Shown: positions 1 to 12,561, numbered from the stretch's first letter. The stretch: DNA of 64,000 nucleotides from Panonychus citri (GCF_014898815.1 NW_026515503.1:124001-188000); one strand, 5' to 3'. Program-made: numbers and translations. Notes: generated by a model not told the origin, from the letters alone.

Positions 1-999
1 TATTCCTCTTATTCTCTGATTAATTTCTTTCCTTTTTTTTCTTCTATTCTCCCATTTTTCAAAATTTCTCTCTGTCTTTTTTCTCTGTCGATAAAATAAC
101 CCAAAATTCTCTTCATATATACTGTGTGTCTCTCCCTTTTCTATTTTCAAGATTCTCTCTCTCTCTCTTCCTTTCTTTCTTTTTTCTTCTATTGGTACAT
201 AATTAGAGGACCAATACTTTGAGACAACTATGAAAATAATGTAAGAAAGAGAGAACATGAAGGAAACAAGAGTTTGGAACCCAAAAGAAAGACAGAAAAT
301 ATCATCTTCTCTTACATTATTATCTTCATTAATGTTAAGATGTTAGAGGAAAAAAAATGGTTTATGTTGCCAAAAGTTAACCTTATTTTTTTCTCAATCT
401 ACTGAAGAAGATGAAAAATCTTCTCTTTCTTTTTCTCTTTCTTATCTTCCTCTGTTTCAATATTTCATTTTCTATGTAAGAAATACCATTTAGCTTTCTA
501 ACTATTCAGTTGACCCTGTTACCCAAATAAACAGGGTATCCAATGTTTAGTTACATTGGTTAATTTTTCTCTTATTTTCTTTTTTTGCTCTTGTTTTTTT
601 TTCTATTTTATTTAATATTCTGTTTTAATTATTTCTCATTAATTTAACCTCATCATCATCGCCATCATCAATATTTATATGTGTCTCTCTTTTTCTCATC
701 TCATCTCACCTTGTCTCTCTTTCTCCTTCTCTCTCTCTCTCTCTTCCAATCTCTAACCATACAAAACCACAACTTCCACTTTCTCTCTCTCTCTCTATCT
801 CTCTTTCATTTCTCTCTATCAGTACCTTACATACATTCAATTATTAACTAACCTTAATACCAACCACCATTTTCTGGTTTCTCTTTCTTCTCTTCTCTTT
901 CCTTTCCTCTTTCGTTGTTACAATTCTATTCTCTTTTATATTCTGTGTATAAATAATCATTTCTCTCTCTCTCTCTCTTTCTCTCTTTCCCTCTTAATC
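1..999. other. Pyrimidine-rich region upstream of the PKA-R gene
   Basis: No coding sequence is recognised. The stretch is dominated by CT/TTTCTC tracts with several short (CT)n runs near 730-800 and 960-990. It probably holds the 5' UTR or promoter, or intron sequence before an alternative first exon, of the PKA regulatory subunit gene that starts at 1000. I see no clear TATA box. Confidence 0.5.
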
Positions 1000-3643
1000 A
1001 TGGACGGCCAATATTCTAAATGTAAAATTCCATCTGCATCTACATCTTCTGTTTCAACCTCATCTTCTATCGGATTGTTATCATCACAGGAGGAATCAAT
1101 TCTTCACCGTCAACAGCAGCAACAGAATAAAGCACCAATCTCACCTCCCGGTGATGAAAGGGAAGACGATGTATCCCCAGTCCCAACAATTGCTCAAAGG
1201 ACTCGACGTGGTGCTGTAAGCGCTGAAACATATTCTGAAGAAGATGCTACAACTTATGTTAAAAAGGTTGGAACTGTTAACATGGTTAATACCCAGAGAA
1301 ATATCTCCCTCTCTATCTTTATAAACACTCATCTTAATGAAAACAGAGAAAGAAACAAGCAAGGCTATCACTATAAAAGAATAATATTTAATTGTGTTCC
1401 TGATTGTCTATTCATTGATCATTAATCATCTCCGGTCATCAAGCTGAATAATAATACAAGAGAAGAGAAAAATGATAATTTCATTTTCATTTTTTCAACG
1501 AATTTGCTCATCTAAACATATCTTTCTCTGTTTAGTGAAATATTCGTCCTCTAATTTGACCTGATTAACGTTATTAATTTGTCTTTGATTTGATTCTTTT
1601 TGTTTCTTTAATTGTTATTTTCTAGTTGACATTTATTCCATTTAACTACCACCACATCATTAATTGTAACTTTCTTTTTTCTCTTTTCTCTTTCTCTTTC
1701 TCTTTTCACTTTTTTTTGCTTTTCTCTCTTCACTTGTATTTCTCCTTCATGGTTCATTCATCGATAATATCAACATATCATCATGACGATCATCATCTCC
1801 ATACCGCCGTCAAAATTATCACCATCATCATGATTATCAACACTATCAACCAGGTTGTTCCCAAAGACTACAAAACAATGGCTGCTCTCTCAAAAGCCAT
1901 TGAAAAGAATGTACTTTTTAAGCATCTGGATGAAGGAGAGAGAAGCGAAATATTTGATGCGATGTTTCCTGTTGTTCATAAACAAGATGAAATCATAATT
2001 AAACAAGGAGATGAAGGAGACAATTTTTATATCATTGATGAGGGTGAAGTCGAGGTAAATTGATTGGAATCAATTAATTTAATTGAGAGATTAAGTACCA
2101 TTTGCATTGTGGATTGTGTTGTGTACTTGTGTTTATAAAGCTCCAATGAGATATTTCTTACCTTCAATGTTGCATCTTTCTCTCTCTCTCTCTCTCTCTC
2201 TCCCTCTATTTATCTCTTTCCTTTTCTCTTTCTTTCCACCAAAAACAACCATGATTATCCAAGGACGTCTCAGTCTCACTCTTATTTTTCTTCTTCTCTT
2301 TTCTGTCTTTTTTATTTCCTTTCTCTGTCTTTCTAATTCTCTTTTCTCATGCCCTCTCTTTCTCTTTCTCTTTTTGTTTACTGTAATCACATTCATCTTC
2401 AATTCTCTTCTTCTTTTCTTCCCCTCTCTCCCTATTCTGATTATTCTCCAATCCATTTCCATACCAATTTCTTTTCTCTTCCGTCGTTTAGTTTATTCTT
2501 TTCTCTTTGAAAGTTTTATTTCTCCTTAAAATCCAACTGATTGATTTTATTCAGATGCGATTTTCTCTACATGATTTCAGATTTTGACTTTTACTCATTG
2601 ATTCAGGTCAAAAAATCATATTACTCAATATTTTTCCTTTCCATTACTTTTCACTTCCATAGTTACCTTAAGTTTTTTTTCGTAACATCATCGATGTCTT
2701 TGGCTTTTATTGATGTAACATTTTCTCTCTTATTTAATTTATCTTTCCTTCTTAGGTATTTGTCAACAATAACCTAGTAATAACCATCATTGAAGGCGGA
2801 AGCTTTGGTGAATTAGCTCTTATCTATGGAACACCAAGAGCAGCTACAGTCAGAGCCAAAGTAGATTGTAAATTATGGGCCATTGATAGAGACACATATC
2901 GACGTATCCTTATGGGAAGTACTATTAGAAAGAGGAAATTGTACGAAGAATTCTTGAACAAGATTTCCCTGTTTGGTAAGTTATCAGAAAGAATGAAAAA
3001 ATGATGATGATAAACAGCAGGAAAAAACGATACTTAAATGATGAAAGATATAAAATATGAGAGTGTTTAATTTTTTTGATTTGTTCTATTGTTTTAATTG
3101 TTCTTATCTTTATTTTTCATTTCACCTTCACATCAAACAATCATCATCATCGCCATGGTCACTTTTAAATAATCATCGTATTTGATTATTCCATCAATCA
3201 CTATTTCATCTTTAATCAACCGGTGAACTTTTGTTGAATCACCACCTACTATGATGATCGGAACAGAGAGTCTTGATAAATGGGAAAAATTGACCATAGC
3301 TGATGCTCTGCAACCAGTAATTTATACTGACGGTGAAGTTATCGTTGAACAAGGTCAACCTGGAGATGATTTCTACATTATTGAAGATGGTACAGCGATT
3401 GTGTACCAACGTCGAGTAGACAATGAACCCCAAACCGAAGTGAGTAGGCTTGGACCAGGAAAGTATTTCGGTGAGATCGCTTTACTTTTGGATCGACCTC
3501 GAGCTGCTACCGTAGTTGCCAGTGGACCACTAAAATGTGTCAAACTTGATCGAGCTCGATTCGAAAGGCTCCTTGGACCTTGTTCGGATATTCTCAAACG
3601 CAATATGGAACATTATAATTCACTGATTTCATTATCTGTTTGA
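1000..3643 (+). CDS. PKA-R1: cAMP-dependent protein kinase type I regulatory subunit, 4 exons
   Basis: The product binds and inhibits the PKA catalytic subunit and releases it when cAMP binds. Coding exons read as 1000-1266, 1854-2054, 2756-2975 and 3267-3643. All junctions are GT-AG and the joined frame is 354 aa. Exon 1 ends with the type I pseudosubstrate RRGAVSA, where Ala sits at the phospho-site (type II has Ser). Exons 2-4 give two cyclic-nucleotide-binding domains, each with an intact phosphate-binding cassette: FGELALIYGTPRAATV in the first and FGEIALLLDRPRAATV in the second. The C-terminus matches the family. The odd feature is the N-terminus. The first ~70 residues are Ser/Gln-rich, and the usual dimerisation/docking helices are absent. 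Either this ATG is an alternative first exon or the docking exon lies upstream of the window. Introns are pyrimidine-rich. Family and type are very secure; the start is less so. Confidence 0.93.
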
Positions 3644-4444
3644 AGATGATTGTGTTTTTTTCTGAAAAGTTTTATTTTGAAGGAGTTTTATTGTATTATT
3701 ACAAATTGTTAAATTGCTCCTTGGGATGTCAAGAATTAAGTTTCACTCCTTTAATCCTGTGTTATCTTCATCTCCCTCCTTCCCTCTCTCTCTCTCTCTC
3801 TCTCTCTTTACTTACTATGTTAGGTCTTCATCGACATCATCACCACCATCATCATTAACATGTATCATCAGTATCTCACCAATTCACTGATTTCTCTTTT
3901 CTTCTTTGTCCTCTAAACTATTGACGTTACAATGGGACAGAGATTAACTCTGAATACATGTAATATCTTCTTGTCATCTTCTTCCACTTTTCTTCTTCTA
4001 CTTTCTCTTCATTTTCTCTTTTCAACACTTTTTGCACACCAACATCAAGCAAACATAAATTGTTACTTCACTAGTCTTATGTTTTTCCTTCTATCTCTCT
4101 GGGATCATCATCAACCATTAATATTGTCCTGATTCAAACAAACACCCAAATAAATACAAAAAAAATTACAAACAACCAAAAATTGTGACAAAAAAAAGAT
4201 GAATGATACAATTTATATGCATGAATAATCATTTTTGATAGCAAACATTAATCCGTTAGATTGGATTTAGAAAAAAATGATGTGTAAAAGATAATTATAC
4301 AAAAAAGTTCGGTTATGATTTAAAGTTGGCCTCATGATCACAACATATTGTATCCGAAACGTTGTTATTGATGATTAAAGCTCGATGCAAAACCAAAAAT
4401 ACAGAACAGTTGACAATTTATAATGTTTTTGTTTGAAATAACAA
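3644..4444. other. 3' flank of PKA-R; no gene seen
   Basis: This is non-coding, with a (CT)n run at about 3783-3808, a CATCACCACCATCAT-type stretch near 3830-3860 and A-rich sequence near 4140-4200. It probably contains the 3' UTRs of the converging PKA-R and tandem-repeat genes. Confidence 0.5.
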
Positions 4445-6048
4445 TCAACAAGGTTCACTTTTCTTATGGTGATTGTTGATTACTTCATAACCGGGATCAG
4501 CAAATAAATCGTCATCATCATCGGTCGATTGTCTTATTAACTTTTCTATCTGTACATTTGGAGAAATCGATGATGATTTTGAAGGTCCACCAATTGAATT
4601 TGGACCAGAACTGTTTGTAATTTTATCGATGACCGCATAACATGGTTCACCTTTAGATTGATGAGAATTGATTACTTCATAGCCTGGATCAGCAAATGCA
4701 TCATCATCATAATCATCTTCCGTCGATTGTCGCGTAACTTTAATTCTATGTACAGTAGAGACATTCGATGAATTTAAAGGTCTAGTAGTTGTAATTGAGG
4801 TTTGATTTGCACTTGAACTTGTATTAGGATTTTTATCAATAACAGCATAACAAGGTTCACTTTTTTGTTGATGGGCGTTGATCACTTCGTAACCAGGGTC
4901 AGCGATTGAATCTTCATCATCATCAGTCGACTGTCGAGTTACTTTAACAATATGTACAGGTGAAGTGACCGGTGACTTCGAAGGTCTATTAACTTCTGGT
5001 CGATTGATGTTCTTATCAATAACTGCATAACAGGGCTCACTTTTCTGAGAATTAATTACTTCGTAACCAGGATCAGCTATTAAGTAGTCTTCATCATCTG
5101 ATTGTCTCCTTTCCATTGGTTTACCAGGAACGGATATAATTGCTGATCCAGTTTCACTATCCCCTGAATTGTTGACATTTTTATCTATAACTGCATAACA
5201 GGGCTCACTCTTTTTCTGATGAAAATTGACAACCTCATAACCAGGATCAGCTGTTGAATAATCTTCATCATCACAGGCCTTCTATCAATTGGTTTTCCTG
5301 CAACTGAAACTATAGCAGAACCAATCTCACCATCTCCAGAACTATTGACGCTTTTATCTATAACTGCATAACATGGTTCACTTGTTTGTTGATGGAAATT
5401 GACAACTTCATAACCAGGATCAGCTGTTGAATAATCTTCATCATCCGATTGTCTTCTTTCAATAGATTTCCCTTGGACGGAGATAACTGCTGATTCAACT
5501 TCATCATCACCAGAATTGTTAAGGCTTTTATCTATAACAGCGTAACAAGGTTCACTTTTATGCTGATGAAAATTGACAACCTCATAACCAGGGTCAGTTA
5601 TTACATCCGCTTCATCACTTGACTGTCTTCCCAATTTACCATCATCAATGGTCGATGTGACAGAAGTGTTTGTGGCACCAGCGATTTCTTCATAAAAACA
5701 TGACTCCCCTTCCCCGTCAACCTCATTATAATGATGCTCAAGAATGGCTCGTTCCGCCAATACCTTTGACAACGGCTCTCTCACTGAGATCTTATTATAG
5801 GAAATTTCCCCACCAAGACTACGGTCTTCATCAACTGTAGCATGATTATTGGAATTAATTCTCTCAATGGGCTGGCTAGTGTTCACTTGAGATGTTGTAC
5901 AGACAGTGGCGGTGGTGGTTGTCGGAAGGGAAGACCTAAAAGGAAAGAAACGATCCCCTTTAGGGTTGGCGCGCTCATCAGAATCTCTGACAGGTGTAAA
6001 TGAGCTTCGTTCCTTAAGAAGCCAATCACGACAGATACACAATCCCAT
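4445..6048 (-). CDS. Putative acylated adaptor with seven tandem paired-tyrosine (ITAM-like) repeats; one frameshift
   Basis: I do not recognise this as a named gene. The ATG at 6048 gives MGLCICRDW, a candidate myristoylation (Gly2) and palmitoylation (Cys4, Cys6) signal. After about 150 low-complexity residues come seven copies of a ~50-aa unit built on DPGYEV(I/V)N ... SEPCYAVIDK, separated by acidic spacers such as RRQSDDEDY. Each unit carries two tyrosines in YxxI/V context, spaced 8-10 residues apart, which fits the ITAM pattern and suggests SH2-protein docking at the inner plasma membrane (inference). The seventh unit ends at a stop right after SEPC. The frame shifts between the second and third repeats, near 5270-5280, so the track splits into 5185-6048 and 4445-about 5275. 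This is either an indel in the assembly or a real lesion. No introns are needed. No transmembrane segment is visible. Confidence 0.7.
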
Positions 6049-6453
6049 GACCACAGAATCACAACAATTTACTTAAGAGTTAAATGGATCAAAATTTTAT
6101 ACTTCATCATCGAAAAGCTAATTAAATTCCAATTGTTAGAAAATTGAAAGTAAAAGTTGATAACCAAATAAAGAAAAACAAATTGTTTTGGAAACAAAGA
6201 AAATGGCAAATGATTCAACTCAACGGAACAGGAAATTCGGAGAGAGTGACATCTGGTGGGGTAAGGGGATAAAGAGAAAAGAATCGCGGTAAGTTTGTTT
6301 TCATTTAATCGATGATAACGGAAATAAATTTAGAATGGAAAAAGGTTTAACATTCTCGAATCATAGTGATTTATTTTACGAATCGAGAAAATTAATTTAT
6401 ATTTTGGTGTTTTACAGTTTGTGTAAAGATTCAGAAGAAATATTGAAAACAAT
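6049..6453. other. Intergenic gap between the repeat protein and RPL29
   Basis: No gene is seen. This AT-rich stretch lies upstream of the minus-strand repeat-protein gene and downstream of the RPL29 stop, so it should hold the promoter of the former and the 3' end of the latter. Confidence 0.45.
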
Positions 6454-6972
6454 CTATGCTTTAGCTGGAACAGCCTGTGTTGGTGCCACGGTTTTAACTA
6501 CTGTTTTCTGCTTAGGTTGATCGATTCCTCTCTTTAAACGAATAGCTGCAAGTTCAGCTTTTGTCTTATTCTTATTACGAGCGTACCTAAGATTACGAAG
6601 AAGTTTTTGGCAAACCTGAGAGAGAAAAAGAATAAGAGAAAAAAGAACAAAATCCACAGTTAATACAAACAGAAAACCACATGTAGAAAAAGAGTTGAAA
6701 AAAGAATCCAAATCATCAACATACTCCTTTCATTGATTCCTTTCTGAATCGTTTGGGCTTTTTGATACCATTTCTGTGATCTTTACGATCTACAAGTTAA
6801 AACACCAAGGCAAAAAAACAGGAAAACAATCAAATGAGAAAACAACCAAAAGAAAAAAAAGACATTTAGTTAATAAAGAACACAAAATAGAATCAAGATT
6901 TTGAATAACAATTAATATAAGATTTAAGAACTTACTTTGATTGTGATTGGTGTGATTCTTTGACTTAGCCAT
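6454..6972 (-). CDS. RPL29: 60S ribosomal protein L29 (eL29), 3 exons
   Basis: This is a component of the large cytosolic ribosomal subunit. Coding exons on the minus strand are 6936-6972, 6725-6789 and 6454-6615, with GT-AG introns, joining to 87 aa. The N-terminus MAKSKNHTNHNQ is diagnostic of eL29. Exon 2 supplies the conserved HRNGIKKPK stretch, and exon 3 begins VCQKLLRNLRYARNKNKTK, aligning with the FLRNMRFAKKHNKK region of animal eL29. The tail is Ala/Pro/Val-rich and differs from vertebrate tails, as is usual in short arthropod forms. It sits head-to-tail with the MICOS gene upstream. Confidence 0.95.
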
Positions 6973-7569
6973 CCTAAATAATTAAATTAACTTTGTTAAC
7001 TAAAAAGAGAACAATTTAGAAAACAAAAACTAAATTAATTTAATTACCAAAAATAACCGATTCAATTTAACCAAGAAAAATTTTCTTTCAACGGAACCGG
7101 AAGAAAATAAACAGCTCCATCTATGGAGAAGCGAAGAAACAAATTGAGCGGTAATTTCGTTTTAATCATTTGGGTTAATCAACCGAGTGAATTAGTTAAT
7201 TAGTTAATTGGTGGAAATGGAAATTTAGAATAAATAATTTTCCACTTAGATCACAATTTATTCTAGTGGTTAATAATGTTTTGTTTTCGTTGTTGAATTA
7301 AAAGTGAATTTGGGTCAATTCTGGTAAACTGAAACATGAGAATAAATTTCAATTAAATTTAGTTTTCCTTTAATTTTTACACAATCGGTTGATTACAATT
7401 ATTGTAAACGAAATATTTTTTTTAACTGAATTTACACAAAATCGAGATGATTGGTTAATCTTTAAGCTTTTCTACTTGTATTAACATCTCATCATTTTGT
7501 TATTGTTGTAGTTTGCTTGAGATTTAAAGTGATTGATTGTTGTTAATTGTTCTGGAAATTTGATTGGAA
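6973..7569. other. Intergenic region between RPL29 and the MICOS gene
   Basis: AT-rich, with no coding sequence recognised. It should contain the RPL29 promoter (minus strand, right side) and the 3' UTR of the MICOS gene. Confidence 0.45.
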
Positions 7570-8213
7570 CTAATTCTCTTTGGAAGGAGGTGATTCAGAT
7601 GATGATTTCGCTGCTGCAACAATTTTCTCGTAATTAGTTTTAACAACATAACCAGCTAAATCTAAAATGTCTTCCGATTGTTTTGGATAACAAACTCCGG
7701 TAGCGATTCCAACACCAGCTGATGTGTAGAGTAATTTCTTGAAGAAACCTCGTCTAGATGCTAAAAGAAGGCCAAATAATCCGCTGCCAGTAATTGCCAA
7801 TGCTTTGGGCACAGTGTTGGTTTCATCGGTAATATAATCAAGTGTGGTCATTGAATGAGCTTTGGCTGTTTCAAAAATTTCCTTTGCTCGACCAGTGAAA
7901 CCATCAAGAAATTTAAGATTCTCCATTATAGCAACTCGAACGGTTCCAATTCCTTCTTCAATCATTCCTCGTTCACCAGTTTCTATTTTATCCATTGGTG
8001 GGTATGGATTACCATATAAAGGTAACTAAATTGGAGAAAGAAATTAAAAAAATCAAATCAAAAACAACCGAAGGAGAGAAACAAAATCAAAATCAACATC
8101 AATTGAAATTAAATCGTAATTTTTAGGTAACTTACCTGATCGATGGTCACCAATTTAGCTTGTTTACCTTTACAACAGGGTTTATCCCCTGAGCTTTTGT
8201 CATCACAGGTCAT
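7570..8213 (-). CDS. MICOS complex subunit MIC26/MIC27 (apolipoprotein O family), 2 exons
   Basis: This family organises cristae at the mitochondrial inner membrane and binds cardiolipin. Coding exons are 8136-8213 and 7570-8025 with a GT-AG intron, giving 177 aa. Exon 1 encodes a short Cys/Lys-rich N-terminus. Exon 2 opens with LPLYGNPYPP, the conserved family entry motif. Further on, a Gly-rich hydrophobic segment (ALAITGSGLFGLLLASRRGFF) and a second one (LLYTSAGVGIATGVCYP) form the two membrane segments expected of APOO/APOOL proteins. Length fits MIC26/27. I cannot tell MIC26 from MIC27 by eye. Confidence 0.85.
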
Positions 8214-8576
8214 TTTAATTAACTAATTTAAACAGGAAAATCAATTGAAAAGGAAAACAGTTTGTTGACAGTTTGTGTTGACCTTGTTGAGAATAATCGA
8301 ACCAAAGATCGATTTTAAAAATGAAACGAAATCGATTTTCGATTTTCCCGAAAATTGGAATTAGTTTCAAGAGTTAAAGTGAATCTTTTGAATCAAATTG
8401 ATTAGGAATTTGTTTTAATCATGGTAAACAATTAACGGTATTTGAAAATATTCAAGTAAAATTTTAAGCTAAATGTTTCTGTTTAAAATAAATGGTCAAG
8501 TGCTCATCAGAAAATCAAAATCATTAAAGTTGTTGAATTGATTTTAGTAATTGAACTTCATCTGTTAATCTTATAA
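8214..8576. other. Short intergenic region, MICOS gene to NUDT14
   Basis: No gene is seen. It lies between two minus-strand genes and should contain the promoter of the MICOS subunit and the 3' UTR of the Nudix gene. Confidence 0.4.
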
Positions 8577-9708
8577 TTATGATGAATAGTTTTTGGGATA
8601 ATGTTCAAGAAGAAACCAGGATAAGCCTAAAAGCATATGAGCAGGTCGTGAATAAGGTGAATCCCGATCATGGCACCAAAGTAATTTCCTTGATTCTTCA
8701 ATTGTTAACCTAATAGTTTAAGAAAATGAGAGAATGAATTGGTTTAAACGAATTAAATTTCAAAGAAAAAAGAAAAGAAAATTTTCCAAATCAATTAACT
8801 TACTCAACAACTTCAATTCTTTCATTGTCTATTCCACCTCCGAGTGTTTTTTGTTGTGAATCACTGGAAAAGGTAAAATAGAAAGTGTAAAGAAATTCTT
8901 GTAATTAGAGCCAATTAAAGCTAAACACGATAATCACTTGGGTTTAATTAATGAGAGAGAGAAAGAAAGAGAAAAAAATCTCACGTGACTTCGGCGAAAT
9001 AAATAGCATGAAGTGAAGCCTGTAATCCAACACTGGAACGTGACGAACAGACAAATTGAAGAGAACTAAATAAAAAAGAGAAATAAGAATATAATCAGTT
9101 ATTGATTAACCAATAGATAATAGATTGATTATTGCGAATTAATCAAAAATCTAACCTAACGGGAATATCATAACCCGTTTCCTCAAGAACCTCTTCCTTG
9201 GCAATTTGTTCAATGGTTAAACCTAAAGACAAAAAAAAACCAAAACAAACAAAATTTATTAACAGAATTCATCATTTTAAAGACCGATTATTTTCAAAAT
9301 TGTATCAACTAATTACCTGGTTTATCAATGATCCCGGCACACATTTCCAAAGTGTATCCATTAATTGCTGGGTCAACTTCAATTGTCCCCTTTTCCAGGT
9401 CAAAATTTTTCGCTGATGAGATAATCAATGAAGGTCTAAATTGCTTAACATAAATTAATTTTTTTCTATCCTTATTAAACAATATGATTCCAACACTGTC
9501 ATGAGCTTTGACACAATCCCAAGCTAATTGTTTGTTACCATCCTAAAAAATTGATTAAAACAGAAACAATTACATCAATTAATTAACCAACAAAACAATT
9601 AAATCTACTTACAAGTGTATAATTTAATCTGATCGGTTTAAGATAAGCTGATCCAGAAGAGCCAATTGGTGAGATACTGATCACTTTGGGCTCTGGATTG
9701 TTGGACAT
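8577..9708 (-). CDS. NUDT14: NUDT14-like UDP-sugar / ADP-sugar pyrophosphatase, 6 exons
   Basis: This cytosolic Nudix hydrolase cleaves nucleotide sugars such as UDP-glucose to the sugar phosphate and UMP. Exons on the minus strand are 9613-9708, 9317-9542, 9156-9222, 8985-9065, 8804-8863 and 8577-8709. All introns are GT-AG and the joined frame is 220 aa, close to the usual ~222. The Nudix box is split across exons 2 and 3: CAGIIDKPG then LTIEQIAKEEVLEETGY, with the metal-binding Glu residues present. Flanking family landmarks are FRPSLIISSAKN, GLQASLHAIYFAEVT and the C-terminal LGLSWFLLEHYPKN. An in-frame upstream Met near 9776 would add a basic, possibly mitochondrial leader; I prefer the ATG at 9708. 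The donor of exon 3 (GTTAGA) is weak. Confidence 0.9.
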
Positions 9709-10922
9709 TTTGATGGAACACCGTTGATTGTAGTAGCCGATAAAACAAGTTCGATTAAGAAAATTTCTATTAAACATAAAAGAGTAACAATTAATCACAA
9801 GAATGAAAATCAAAACTAAAATTAAACTGAATAAATGACCAGGCGTTCAAATCGATTTAAGAAAAAGAAAACAAACTATTAATCGAACTAAAAATCGATT
9901 TTTAATCTGAGTTGAATTTCGTTTGATAAATAAAAAATTATTGAACAAAATGTTAATTAAGTAAAAAGTTTAATCATTTATTGTGAGATGTTTTCTTCAT
10001 TGATTAATTGTTATTTTACAATTAGAAGATTACAATTGCTTAGAGACAAATGATTTTGCCAATTTTTGCCAAAATTTTCACTATCAAATGAATCATTAAT
10101 TGTTATCAAATACAAATGAATTTCCAATGGATTATCAATTAATTATTCATTAATTAGTTGATTTATATTTATAATTTTACATTTAAATTGTTAATTAATC
10201 TTTAAGTAGACAGAAAATTGTTGATTTAAAAGGCACAGAGTAAATTAATTCCTTTTTTTCCCCACCAACATGGAGAAGGAAAAAAAAAGTTCATCATTAT
10301 TTTGATCATCATCCTGAAGATTGACCATCACCAAGTCCAGTTAATAATCATCATCATCATGAGGAAAAATTTCAAGTCAAAGTATATAAAAAAAAGTCAA
10401 TAAGCCCTGAAGGTTTAGAGAATACAAGTTGATCAGATGATGAAGTGACCATGGCCAGTGGAAGATATCGGAATCGAGAATCGGGAATTGAAAGTTATCA
10501 TAATTCAAGGAAGAAAAATGAAAAAGAAATGATAACAATTTGGAGCAAATTTCGAGGATGATGATGATGAAGATAAAAAAATTGCCATCTTCCAATAAGA
10601 TCTAATAATTATGTAGAGGTCACTTTTATATACGAAACAATTTATTCGAGTTGGAAGCTGAATACTGGCCATCATCATCATATAAGTTTCCAAGATGACC
10701 AATACAATTTATCAGTTATTTTTACCTCTTCCTTAATCATCATCATAATCATTTTGATGACGATGCCTAATAATGATCATCATTATCACCATAATAACAA
10801 GATTCCTTGTGAATCATAATAATGACCATGTTTATGTTCATGATGATGATGATGATCATCATCATTTAGTATTAACTAGCTGGTATTTTGTTGATGATGT
10901 TGATGATATAATTGCAAATGAA
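9709..10922. other. Non-coding region between NUDT14 and the Dpr-like gene
   Basis: No supported coding sequence. It contains the NUDT14 promoter region and, toward 10250-10920, many ATG/TCA trinucleotide tracts that create spurious ORFs on both strands. The latter part is probably the 3' UTR of the Dpr-like gene. Confidence 0.5.
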
Positions 10923-12387
10923 TCAACTGAAAACACCATGAAATGTGATCCAATACCACCAAGTACAACTTGAGCTGATTAAACCAACCATTAGAAGTGT
11001 ATGTTGATTAAATTGTTGATTTGATTTATAAAAATGATTTGAATGTTGCATCGCCGCTGGATTATCACCATTAAGCACATTTACCGTTATGTTGGCCGGA
11101 TCAGCGTATTGTGGTACTGGTCGGCAAGAATAATTACCAGAATCAGATGAACGGGAATTATGAATTTCAAGTGTACTAATCGTAATTGGACCTTTAATTG
11201 TTGACACTTTAACCCGTGAATCTGATGGATTAACAGTTTGACTTTGAAAGCCTAAAACTTGATTATCCTTAAACCAGTAAACAAACATTGGTGGTGATGC
11301 TGTTTGATTAATTATACAGGTTAAATTAATTGTATCCTTTGATTGATAATAGGTTGATGGTCCTCCCAATATCTCTGATTTAGCTTCTACAATCAAATGG
11401 ATGATTAAATTAAACGAAAAAGGTAAACAACAATTAGTAAAATTAGTTCAACATTTACAGATTCAATTTAACCCCAAAGGTAAATTAAACTTTGAAACCA
11501 TTGAAACAAATTATTGATTTAATTTTAATTCCTCCTTCCCATTAATTATTATTATCATCATCAGAATCAAGTGTTAATTATTCAATTGGTTAATCTAATT
11601 AACACAAACCAAACAATGTTTCAATAAAAAAAATGCTTCTGCTAATTAGCTAACTATAATTAGTCCCCTATCCAAGTAATATTATGATAATAATTAATAT
11701 CTTTTACTGAAAAAAAAAATTTGCTCAAATTGTTCAACGATAATTAAAGCTAAACAACTTTCAATGGATTAAATTAGTTCAAATTAGATCGAGGAATTAA
11801 TTAAATTAATTTGTCGAATGAAAAAAAAGTTTCTAAATATTAATAAACTTATTAATAGATTAATTTGATAACTCTCACTAATTCAGATTCATCTAAATCT
11901 AATCTAATTTTATTTATATTCCTCTTCATTGTTATTATTATCAAATTAGGAATTGATTCAATTTCATGTTGATAATCAAGGCAAACTCATTGATAATTTA
12001 ATAACAGACAAGAAAATGTTATCATAATTATGTTATCATCGTTGCTCATGAAAATGTATGATTGATATTCAGATAATAATAATAATAGTTGCTGAGAATG
12101 CTAAGAATTGACAAAGCAAAGATATTATCGAAAACGGAACTTGAAAAATTGATACAACTCGAAACGATTAACTTACCAATAACACTAAGGTAAAAGGGTA
12201 AACTTTTTTTCGGCTCCGTGCTGATCTGACATTCGTAGGTACCAGTGTCCTCTGTTTGGATATACTTTATATGGAGATACCATTCATCGGTATTCTCAAC
12301 GTGCTTCGGCTCGAACCGTTGATCTGAAGTATATATGTAAGGTCCAGCGGAGATAATATGTAGATCCTTTTGACGAACCCAGGAAAC
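10923..12387 (-). CDS. Dpr-like immunoglobulin cell-surface protein, 3' two exons (partial)
   Basis: Dpr proteins are neuronal surface Ig proteins that pair with DIP partners in synaptic specificity. Two exons are visible on the minus strand, 12177-12387 and 10923-11386, joined by a GT-AG intron. The first gives the second half of the N-terminal V-type Ig domain: VSWVRQKDLHII, then YTSDQRF and the highly diagnostic DTGTYECQIST. The second gives ILGGPSTYYQSKDTINLTC and a full second Ig domain with its YSC cysteine. The C-terminus has a hydrophobic tail (HTLLMVGLISSSC...) that could be a GPI-anchor signal. The 5' exons (signal peptide and first half of Ig1) are not found. They must lie beyond the intron that begins at 12388, which now contains element A. 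Domain identity is strong; which dpr paralogue is unknown. Confidence 0.88.
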
Positions 12388-12561
12388 CTTTTTAATTAGA
12401 AAAGATAATTGTAAACAATTAATTAGTTAGTTAGTTCTAATCTTTAACAATTAGCTTTTCTTGTTGTACAATTAACGGTTGTGAAAACATTAAACATTTA
12501 GATTAACATTTCTCATTGAAATCTATTAATTTTTATCATGATGATTTTGGATTAATTATTT

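Noticed and set aside
2107..2777. ORFs of 78-140 aa in the PKA-R intron
   Set aside because: Composed of Phe/Ser/Leu from CT- and T-rich tracts; they lie in the intron between exons 2 and 3 that is defined by good splice sites.
10377..10973. Overlapping ORFs on both strands rich in His/Asp or Ile/Ser
   Set aside because: They come from ATG/TCA trinucleotide tracts; the real coding end of the Dpr-like gene is at 10923 on the minus strand.
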